DNA of 38,723 nucleotides, from NCBI GenBank assembly GCA_013812695.1, contig JACCSZ010000219.1, positions 1 through 38,723 on the forward strand, read 5' to 3'. The DNA comes from Gemmatimonadales bacterium (GTDB lineage: Bacteria > Gemmatimonadota > Gemmatimonadetes > Gemmatimonadales > GWC2-71-9). How positions within the stretch are numbered: the stretch's first letter is position 1; every line of letters starts with the position of its first letter. The position numbers and the translations under genes are program-made. The notes under the pieces are model-generated. The model worked only from the letters and a program-made list of their open reading frames with translations, did no database searches and was not told where the DNA came from. Shown here piece after piece: positions 31,655 to 38,723 of this stretch.

Positions 31655-32539
31655 CTAGTCGAGGTCGTCGACCGAGCGGGGCCAGTCCTCGCGCAGGATG
31701 CGCGACATCGCGCGGTCGGCCAGCAGCCGGCCGCCGGTCTGACAGCGCGCGCAATAGTTGGTCTCGTTGGCCACGTACCGTATGCGCTGCACCGGCGCGC
31801 CGCAGTCGGGGCACGGCTTTCCGTACCGTCCGTGGACCGCCATGCCTTCCCGAAAGGCGGTGACCTTGTCCGGGAATCCTTCGCCTGCCTCGGCGCGCAG
31901 GCGCTCGGTCCACTCCAGCAGGGTCACCCGGGTGGCGTCGAACAGTCGGCGTACCTCGTCCGGGCCCAGCTTCCGCGTCAGGGCGAGTGGCGACAGCCTC
32001 GCCCGGTGGAGAATCTCGTCCGAGTACGCGTTTCCGATCCCGCTGAAGAGTCGCGGATCGGTCAGAGCGCGCTTGAGCGTGTGGTTCTGGCTCACGAGCC
32101 GGGCCTCGAACGCGTCGGGCCGAGCATCGAGGACCTCGAGGCCTCCGCGGTCGAACTCGCTGAGGGCGGCTTGGCCCTGCACCAGATGCACCGACGCCCG
32201 GCGAGTGGTTCCGGCCTCGGTGAGCACGAGGGTGCCAGTGGAAAACTCGAACAGCGCGAGGGCCAGCTTTCCGGGCGGCTTGGCGCCGGCTGCGTGCCAG
32301 CGCAAGCGTCCCGCGATCATCAGGTGGATCACGACGAACCGGTCGTGCTCCAGCGCCAGGACGATGCGCTTGCCGACGCGGCGCAGGCCCGTGACGGCAC
32401 TGCCCACGAGCTCGGCCGGCGCGGGCGCGACCGAGCGGAGCACGAACGGGTTCCGGAAGGTGAGTCGCTCGAGCGGCCGGCCGAGCACCCGGGGGGCCAG
32501 GCAGTCGAGATAGACCGCGATGTCGGGGAACTCGGGCAT
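31655..32539 (-). CDS. Fpg/Nei-family DNA glycosylase (MutM-like)
   Basis: MPEFPDIAVYLDCLAPRVLG...HLMIAGRLRWH...SGIGNAYSDEILHRARLSPL...zinc finger CPDCGAPVQRIRYVANETNYCARCQ. Confidence 0.9.
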   Translation of the reverse strand: MPEFPDIAVYLDCLAPRVLGRPLERLTFRNPFVLRSVAPAPAELVGSAVTGLRRVGKRIVLALEHDRFVVIHLMIAGRLRWHAAGAKPPGKLALALFEFSTGTLVLTEAGTTRRASVHLVQGQAALSEFDRGGLEVLDARPDAFEARLVSQNHTLKRALTDPRLFSGIGNAYSDEILHRARLSPLALTRKLGPDEVRRLFDATRVTLLEWTERLRAEAGEGFPDKVTAFREGMAVHGRYGKPCPDCGAPVQRIRYVANETNYCARCQTGGRLLADRAMSRILREDWPRSVDDLD

Positions 32540-32560
32540 GAGAGTCGGCCCGTCAACCTG

Positions 32561-33868
32561 TCATGGTGTCATGGTGCCCATCGTCGCCCGCCACTTCCCC
32601 CCGACGTACGTCCCCGCGATCACCTCGTTCCCCGCCCCGAACACCAGCGCGTCGAGCAGGCGGTCGGCCGGCACATCGGCCAGCGACGGCGCAGCGAGGT
32701 CCACGGCCGCGAAGTCCGCCCACCAGCCCGGCGCGATCCTTCCGGCCCGCAGGTTGAGCGCGCGCGCGCCGCCCGTCGTCGCCGCCGCCAGCAGCGTCGG
32801 CGCTACCGCCCCCTCGGAGTCGGGCAGCGCTCCCCGCAGCTCGCCCCGCAGCCGTTGGCCATACTCCAGCCACCGCATGTCCTCCAGCATCGACAGGCGC
32901 GCGTTGCTGTCCGTGCCGAGCGCGAGTCGTCCACCCGCCGCGTGCAGCCGGGCGAGATGCGGGACGCCATCGCCGAGATTGCCTTCGGTGAGGGGACAGA
33001 GACACCCTACGCCCCCAGCCGCGAGAAACCGTGCCATGTCCTCGTTGGCTGTGTGCGTGCAGTGCACCGCCGTGAATGCCCCATCCTCCACCGCGTCGAG
33101 CACGACGGCCATCGGCGTCCGGCCATAGGCGGCGCGGCACTCCTCGATCTCGCGGCGCTGTTCCTCGACGTGCAGGTGCATCGGCAGGCCGCGCCGGACG
33201 GCCTCCTGGTGGATAGCGCGAATGTCTTCTGGGCTCGCGGCGCGGATGCTGTGGGGCGCGGCCCCCATGGACTGGGTGGCCGGATCCAGCATCGGACTCA
33301 AGCGGTCGATCCGCTGCCAGAAACCGTCCACCGACGTGGTGGCAAAGCGAAGTTGCGCGCCGTCGAGGCTTCGTCCGGGGGCGCTGGTCGCGTAGTAGCA
33401 GTACAGCACCACCAGCCGGATGCCGGCATCCCGGGCCGCCTCGAGCACCGCCTCGTCGAGCGCGAAGTCACCCTGGCGCTCATGGTGGACGTAGTGAAAC
33501 TCGCCGACCGCGGTGATCCCGGCATCGCGCATCTCGGTAAAGGCGCGGGTCGACAGCCGACGTAGCGTCGTACGGTCGAGTGAGCCCACCAGCGAGTACA
33601 TGGCCTCCCGCCACGTCCAGAAGCTGCCGGTGCCGGCCGGAAAGCGTTCGCCGTAGCCGCGGAGCCCACGCTGAAAGGCGTGCGAATGCGCGTTCACGAA
33701 CCCCGGCAGCAGCGCGATGCGGTTCAGTCGGCTCGCCTCGGGTCTACCCAGGGAGCCGACGTCGTCGATCCGGCCGGCGTCGTCGATGGCGATCTGCACC
33801 CGCGGCTCGAACCCGGCCCCGGTCCACGTCAAGTCCGGCTCGAGCACGGCACTCACGCTCGAGTACAA
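32561..33868 (-). CDS. hutF: Formimidoylglutamate deiminase-like amidohydrolase
   Basis: LLPGFVNAHSHAFQRGLRGYGERF...FWTWREAMYSLV...GITAVGEFHYVHHE...LCPLTEGNLGDGVPHL...LGTDSNARLSMLEDMRWLEYGQRL. Start (TTG at 33868) uncertain. Confidence 0.85.
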   Translation of the reverse strand: MYSSVSAVLEPDLTWTGAGFEPRVQIAIDDAGRIDDVGSLGRPEASRLNRIALLPGFVNAHSHAFQRGLRGYGERFPAGTGSFWTWREAMYSLVGSLDRTTLRRLSTRAFTEMRDAGITAVGEFHYVHHERQGDFALDEAVLEAARDAGIRLVVLYCYYATSAPGRSLDGAQLRFATTSVDGFWQRIDRLSPMLDPATQSMGAAPHSIRAASPEDIRAIHQEAVRRGLPMHLHVEEQRREIEECRAAYGRTPMAVVLDAVEDGAFTAVHCTHTANEDMARFLAAGGVGCLCPLTEGNLGDGVPHLARLHAAGGRLALGTDSNARLSMLEDMRWLEYGQRLRGELRGALPDSEGAVAPTLLAAATTGGARALNLRAGRIAPGWWADFAAVDLAAPSLADVPADRLLDALVFGAGNEVIAGTYVGGKWRATMGTMTP

Positions 33869-35013
33869 CTCCGCCGGATGACGGCGTCGAGCACCTCACC
33901 GGCCTGGCGGAACTCCGTGACCGGCAAAAACTCGTTGGGCTTGTGCGCCACCTCGATGCTGCCGGGACCGTACAGGACGCACTCGAAGCCCGCGCGCTGC
34001 AGCCATCCGGCGTCGGTGGCGAACATGACGCTGTGCTCGCCGCGCTGGCCCGTCGCCTCGCGGAGCGCCGTATGGATCGGCGCACTGGCGTCGAGCAGCA
34101 TGGCCGGGCTTTCGCCCAGGTCCTCGAGCGCGAACGGCTCGCTTACCGAGCGCTCGATGGCGACGCGTACCCGATCGGACATCGCCGCCGCGCTCATACC
34201 CGGCAGGAGCCGGATGCCGAGCAGCAGCTCGCAGCGGTCGGGGATGACGTTGGCGGCGCTTCCGCCGCCGACCGTGCCGACATTGAGGGCGGCGAACGGC
34301 ACCTCAGGGAACGCCTCCGCACCGGCCGGCCGCTCCGACTCCATGAGTCGCCGGAGCTCCGCGAGTGCCGAGATGGCTCGCGCCGCTGGTTCGATGGCAC
34401 TCCGCCCGAGATGGGGATAGCCCGAGTGTGCGGCCTGGCCGAGAAACGTCACCCGAAGCCGAATCATGCCCTTGTGCGCGCGGACGACTCGAAGACCGGT
34501 CGGCTCGCCGATGACGACGTGGCGTGGCAGCCGCGCCGCGTGCTCGTAACTCTCCGCGAATCGACGGGCGCCGAGCGTGCCGACTTCCTCATCATAGGTG
34601 AACAGCAGGACCAATGGTCGGCGGAGCTTCGCGGGTTCGATGGCCGCCACGCGATTGGCGGCGAGCGCGAGAAAGCCCTTCATGTCGGCGGTCCCGCGCC
34701 CGACGTAGCGATCCCCGGCCTCGGTCATGATGAAAGGATCCGAGCGCCACTCCGGTTCCACGGCGGGAACGACATCCATGTGTCCCGAGAGGACCAACCC
34801 TTCCCGGTCATCCGTCTCGGGTCCGACCGCCACGACCAGATTGGCCTTGGTGCGGTCCGCCGATGGGTTCGCCGCGATGCGCACTCCGGGCCGGTCCACA
34901 TACTCGGAGAGGAATTCGGCCAGGGGCAGATTACTCTGGTGGCTGGTGGAGTCGAAGGCGACGAGCCGCGCGAGCAGCGCGCCGTCGTCGAGCCGGGGCC
35001 TCGCTGCCGTCAG
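33853..35013 (-). CDS. M20-family deacylase (acetylornithine deacetylase ArgE-like)
   Basis: VLSGHMDVVPAVEPEWRSDPF...YVGRGTADMKGFLAL...LLFTYDEEVGTLGARRF...VIGEPTGLRVVRAHKGMIRLRVTFLGQAAHSGYPHLGRSAIE. Start probably CTG at 35013 (CTGA overlap with upstream stop). Confidence 0.85.
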   Translation of the reverse strand: MTAARPRLDDGALLARLVAFDSTSHQSNLPLAEFLSEYVDRPGVRIAANPSADRTKANLVVAVGPETDDREGLVLSGHMDVVPAVEPEWRSDPFIMTEAGDRYVGRGTADMKGFLALAANRVAAIEPAKLRRPLVLLFTYDEEVGTLGARRFAESYEHAARLPRHVVIGEPTGLRVVRAHKGMIRLRVTFLGQAAHSGYPHLGRSAIEPAARAISALAELRRLMESERPAGAEAFPEVPFAALNVGTVGGGSAANVIPDRCELLLGIRLLPGMSAAAMSDRVRVAIERSVSEPFALEDLGESPAMLLDASAPIHTALREATGQRGEHSVMFATDAGWLQRAGFECVLYGPGSIEVAHKPNEFLPVTEFRQAGEVLDAVIRRSCTRA

Positions 35014-38000
35014 CTGGGGCTCTCTGTCGAGAGCCGGGCAAGCCGGAGCCGCACCTCGCGGACGCCCGGCTGGAGCTCCGGGTCGGCGTCCTTCCAGAGG
35101 TCCACGAAGCGGCGATATCGCTCGGCGGCCCGGGTCCGGTCGCCCTTCGCCTCGTACAGCTCGCCCGAGCGCTTGAGGGCCGGCGGGAGCTGGAACGGGT
35201 CGAGCAGCAGTTGCCGGAACGCGTGCGCGTTGATGGCCCGGTCGTACAGCCCCAGCGCCGAGTCCGCCTGGCCGGCGCGGTCGGCGAGCCGGGCGAGATC
35301 GAACAGGCCGCACGCGATGCACGCTCCGCTCTGCTCGTGCCACTCGCGGTACGCCGCTGCCGCATCGGCGGTACGTCCTTCGGCCTCGGCGAGCGCGCCC
35401 GCCGCGAACAGTCGCAGATCGTCGCCCCGCCGTTGGCCGGCGGGCACGGACGACTCGTACTCGCGGGTCAGCCGCCGGGCGACGTCGGGCTTGCCGAGCC
35501 TGGCGTAGGTCAGGATCAGCACGGGATAGGGTCGATCCGACGCCGGCATGTCAGCGAGCGGATGCCGCTGTAGCGCGGTGCCGAGGATCGACATGGCGGA
35601 GTCCGGGCTTCGGAAGTCCAGTCGCAGCAGCGCCAGCTCGGCCGCGGCGGCGACGTAGCTCCCGAGCGCGCCGCTCGCCTCGCTCCCGGCCATGTTCTCG
35701 CGCAGGTAACGCTCCGACTCGGCCAGCTTGCCGGTGAGCCGGCCGAGGCGGGCCAGGAGGAGGCCGGTGCGAGCCTGCCAGCCAGGGCTGGTGCGCTGCG
35801 CTGCGCGCAATTCTCCGACGAGGCGACCGCCCGCGGCGTAATCGCGCCGCGTGATCGCCAGCCGCGCGCGCATATCGAGCAGCGCGGGACTTGCCGGCGC
35901 CTTCGCGGCGTAGTTCGCCAACGTCCGGGCGCCGTCCTCGAAGTGGCCCTGCGCGATCTGGGCGACCAGCGCGTTCTCGAAGAACGACGCGCCCCGGCCG
36001 ATCTGCCCGGCCCGCACGGCCAGACTCTCGGCCTCGGCCCATTTCCGGCTCTGCTGCAGCGTCACCGAAAGATTGTTCAGCGCCACCAGATTGTCGGGGT
36101 TGACCGCGAGCGCCGCCCGATAGGCGGCAGCCGACCTGATCGGATCGTACTCGACGAACTGGTGGTAGTAGCCGGCCGTGAGATTCCCTTCCAGCTCGGG
36201 CAGACGGTCCCGGTGGGAGAAGGCCCGCGTCGCCGCGGCGATCTGCCCGGCCTCGTTCCCGCCGAGGTTGCCCAGAATGACGGCCAGCTTCCGGTACGCC
36301 ATGGCGAAGCCGGTATCCAGCGCCACCGCCTCCTGCAGCAGCGGAATGGCTGCCTCGGACTGGTCGTCTTCATCCAGGCGAAGCGCGTCGGAGTATTTGC
36401 GGAGCGCGACCAGCGAGCCGGTGGTCACCTGCTCGAGCGGGGCGTTCGCACGGATCGACACCAGCGACTCCCCCACCCGCTCGCGGAGCTTCTTCGACAG
36501 GCGGTCGATCGCGCCGAGCAGCTCGGCGTCGCCAGGCGCCGTCTCGCGCACGGCCGTGAGCACGTGTCCGTCCGCGGCATTGAGCAGGCTGGCCGAGAGC
36601 ACGTACCCCTTCCCGACCGGGTCGATCTGCCCGCTCACGACGCCTTTGATTCCCTCCCGTTCCGCCAGCTCGCGCGCGAGCGCTACCGGCAGGCGCGTGC
36701 CTCCGGCCCGCTGCATCCGCTGGAGGGCGTCGCCGATGCTCGAGGCGTCCAGCAGCCTCACGGTCGGCGACTGGCTCAAATCCACCCGAAAGGCTTCCGT
36801 CAGGGAGGGGCCCAGCGTGGAATCCGCGCTCCGGTTCTCGAAGTCGGCGAGCACGAGGGGCTCGCGCTCCCTGAGCACGCCGGACGCGACCAGAGTTCCC
36901 ACCGGTCCGATGCCGAGCAGTCGCATCGCCGTGTACCCCGCCGCCACCGTCCCCAAGGCGACGAACGCCAGCGCGCCGCCGAGCACGGCCTTTCGCCATG
37001 TCAGCAGCCTGGCGACGCCGGTCGCCGGCGCCCCGGGTTGCAGGCCCGTGGTTCGCGCCACCGCGCGCCTTCGCTCGTGCAGCCCGGTCAGCAGCATGAT
37101 CGGGAGGCCGAGCAGCAACAGGACGACCGTACCGTACAGCACCCAATCGGGCAGCCCCAGCCGCTGGACGAGCCACCACACCGCCCCGACGAGCACCATC
37201 GACGCCAGCAGGAACACGCCCGCCACGCGGAGCGGGTGTCCGCGGCGAATCGCCTGCTCGGTGCCCGTCGAGACGAATCCGGGGGTGGAGACGGGCAGGG
37301 TGCCGCCGGTCGGCGTGCTCATCGCGTCGAGCTGCGGCACCATCTCCGCCGCGCTCTGCCAGCGATCGGCCGGCCGCTTCTCCAGGCAGCGCATGACCAC
37401 CGCGTTGAGGCCAGGCGGTACCGTACGGCGGTGCTGCACCAACGGATCCGGCGCCTGCGTGATCTGCGCGGCCAACAGTGCCTGCGCGGTCGGCGCGGTG
37501 AACGGCGGTCGGCCGGCAAGCATCTCGTAGGCGAGCGCGCCGACGGCATAGATGTCGGCGCGATGATCCACGTGCGGGTCGGCGGCCGCCTGCTCGGGCG
37601 CCATATAGGCCGGCGTGCCGAGCGCCACACCGAGCGACGTGAGCGACGAGCCGCCGCTCGAGGCGCTCACCGCCTTGGCCACACCGAAGTCGGTGATGAC
37701 GGCGTGGCCCTCGGACAGCAGGATGTTGTCAGGCTTGATGTCCCGGTGGACCACGCCGTTCCGATGCGCGTACGCGAGCGCGTCCACCACCTCGCGCAGG
37801 ATGCGGACGCTCTCGAGCACGGGCAGCTCGCCTTCGCGAGCGAGCTTTATTCGGAGCGATTCGCCCGAGATGAACGGCATCACGTAGTAGAGGAGGTCGC
37901 CAGAGGCGCCGGCGGTGAGCAGCGGAACGATGTGCGGGTGCTGGAGGCGGGCCGCGAGCTGAATCTCGCGCTCGAACCGCTCGACGTTGACGGCGGCACC

Positions 38001-38150
38001 CATCTCGGGCGGCAGAAGCTTCAGGACGACCTGCCGGCCAAGCCGGACTTCCTCGGCGAGGAACACCCGACTCATCCCACCGCCCCCCAGCTCCTTCAGG
38101 ATGCGGTAGTGGTCGCCGACCGCGGCCTGAAGCCGTTGTACGAGATCGAT
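35010..38150 (-). CDS. Serine/threonine protein kinase with TM segments, TolB-like and TPR regions; probable ATC start
   Basis: ILKELGGGGMSRVFLAEEVRLGRQVVLKLL, VVHRDIKPDNILL, ITDFGVAK, GTPAYMAPEQ; C-terminal TPR-like repeats. The first ATG (38075) lies inside the glycine loop; ATC at 38150 sits 7 nt after AGGAG. Confidence 0.85.
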   Translation of the reverse strand: MDLVQRLQAAVGDHYRILKELGGGGMSRVFLAEEVRLGRQVVLKLLPPEMGAAVNVERFEREIQLAARLQHPHIVPLLTAGASGDLLYYVMPFISGESLRIKLAREGELPVLESVRILREVVDALAYAHRNGVVHRDIKPDNILLSEGHAVITDFGVAKAVSASSGGSSLTSLGVALGTPAYMAPEQAAADPHVDHRADIYAVGALAYEMLAGRPPFTAPTAQALLAAQITQAPDPLVQHRRTVPPGLNAVVMRCLEKRPADRWQSAAEMVPQLDAMSTPTGGTLPVSTPGFVSTGTEQAIRRGHPLRVAGVFLLASMVLVGAVWWLVQRLGLPDWVLYGTVVLLLLGLPIMLLTGLHERRRAVARTTGLQPGAPATGVARLLTWRKAVLGGALAFVALGTVAAGYTAMRLLGIGPVGTLVASGVLREREPLVLADFENRSADSTLGPSLTEAFRVDLSQSPTVRLLDASSIGDALQRMQRAGGTRLPVALARELAEREGIKGVVSGQIDPVGKGYVLSASLLNAADGHVLTAVRETAPGDAELLGAIDRLSKKLRERVGESLVSIRANAPLEQVTTGSLVALRKYSDALRLDEDDQSEAAIPLLQEAVALDTGFAMAYRKLAVILGNLGGNEAGQIAAATRAFSHRDRLPELEGNLTAGYYHQFVEYDPIRSAAAYRAALAVNPDNLVALNNLSVTLQQSRKWAEAESLAVRAGQIGRGASFFENALVAQIAQGHFEDGARTLANYAAKAPASPALLDMRARLAITRRDYAAGGRLVGELRAAQRTSPGWQARTGLLLARLGRLTGKLAESERYLRENMAGSEASGALGSYVAAAAELALLRLDFRSPDSAMSILGTALQRHPLADMPASDRPYPVLILTYARLGKPDVARRLTREYESSVPAGQRRGDDLRLFAAGALAEAEGRTADAAAAYREWHEQSGACIACGLFDLARLADRAGQADSALGLYDRAINAHAFRQLLLDPFQLPPALKRSGELYEAKGDRTRAAERYRRFVDLWKDADPELQPGVREVRLRLARLSTESPS

Positions 38151-38206
38151 CCGCCAGCTCCTGGAAAGGGATGCCCAAAGCTAGGGGCGGCAGAATGGGA
38201 AGGCCA

Positions 38207-38225
38207 GCGCGGGAGCGGCCCGCGC
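38207..38225. terminator. Stem-loop immediately 3' of tpiA
   Basis: GCGCGGG-agcgg-CCCGCGC perfect 7-bp stem adjoining the tpiA stop; no clear T-tract. Confidence 0.3.
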
Positions 38226-38226
38226 C

Positions 38227-38723
38227 TTACGGCTTGACGAGCCCCACCAGCTCCGCCCACCCGTCCGCATCCAGACTCGCGCCACCCACCAGCACGCCGT
38301 CCAGCTCCGGCCGAGCCAGCAGCGCAAGCACGTTGCCGGCATTCACGCTGCCACCGTACAGGATCGGTACCCGGCCCCCCACGCCGCGCCGACCGATGCT
38401 GAATCGGATCAGCTCGTGCACCTGCGCGGCATCGTCGGGCGTCGCGTTCTTGCCTGTGCCGATGGCCCAGACCGGCTCGTACGCCACGACGACTTGTTCC
38501 CACCCGGCCGCAGGCACCTTGTCGAGGAGCGGCTCGAGCTGGCGCGTGATGATGTGTTCGGTGCGCCCACCTTCACGCTCGGCCAGCGTTTCGCCGACAC
38601 ACACGAGCGGGAGCAGTCCCGCCTTGAGCACCGCAGCCGTCTTCCGCGCCACCTGGTCGTGGGTCTCGCCGAACAGGTGCCGCCGCTCGGAGTGCCCGAC
38701 CAGGATCACGGCCGCGCCGGACT
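38227..38723 (-). CDS. tpiA: Triose-phosphate isomerase, C-terminal part (runs off right edge)
   Basis: ILVGHSERRHLFGET...VVVAYEPVWAIGTGKNATPDDAAQVHELIR...ILYGGSVNAGNVLALLARPELDGVLVGGASLDADGWAELV. Confidence 0.95.
   Translation of the reverse strand, partial: SGAAVILVGHSERRHLFGETHDQVARKTAAVLKAGLLPLVCVGETLAEREGGRTEHIITRQLEPLLDKVPAAGWEQVVVAYEPVWAIGTGKNATPDDAAQVHELIRFSIGRRGVGGRVPILYGGSVNAGNVLALLARPELDGVLVGGASLDADGWAELVGLVKP

Overview
A 38.7 kb, GC-rich bacterial chromosomal window. Gene content and protein style suggest Gemmatimonadota, but this is inference. It is mostly conserved housekeeping operons. On the minus strand: a Complex I operon (nuoA to the start of nuoM), a TCA operon (mdh-sdhCAB) continuing into an outer-membrane barrel and an LVIVD-type lipoprotein, moaD-moaE-moaA-trmL, HU, carA, secG, and a run kinase/TPR protein - M20 deacylase - HutF - Fpg/Nei glycosylase - broken MFS gene, then tpiA at the right edge. 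On the plus strand: dcd, two paralogous secreted M1-like metallopeptidases around a CHAD-CYTH protein, and pgm. No CRISPR array, tRNA, rRNA, transposase or integrase was recognised. The observations most worth a second look are: (1) a 93-bp attC-like integron recombination site with no integrase, abutting a truncated and frameshifted MFS gene between pgm and a mutM-like gene; (2) a near-consensus Rex operator just upstream of nuoA; (3) a Ser/Thr kinase whose only full-length start appears to be ATC behind an ideal Shine-Dalgarno, followed by a gene that seems to start with CTG; (4) three intergenic inverted repeats of two families inside or beside core operons; (5) separation of tpiA from secG by the pgm/attC/kinase block; (6) the sdh-porin-LVIVD linkage; and (7) a CHAD-CYTH fusion in reversed domain order.
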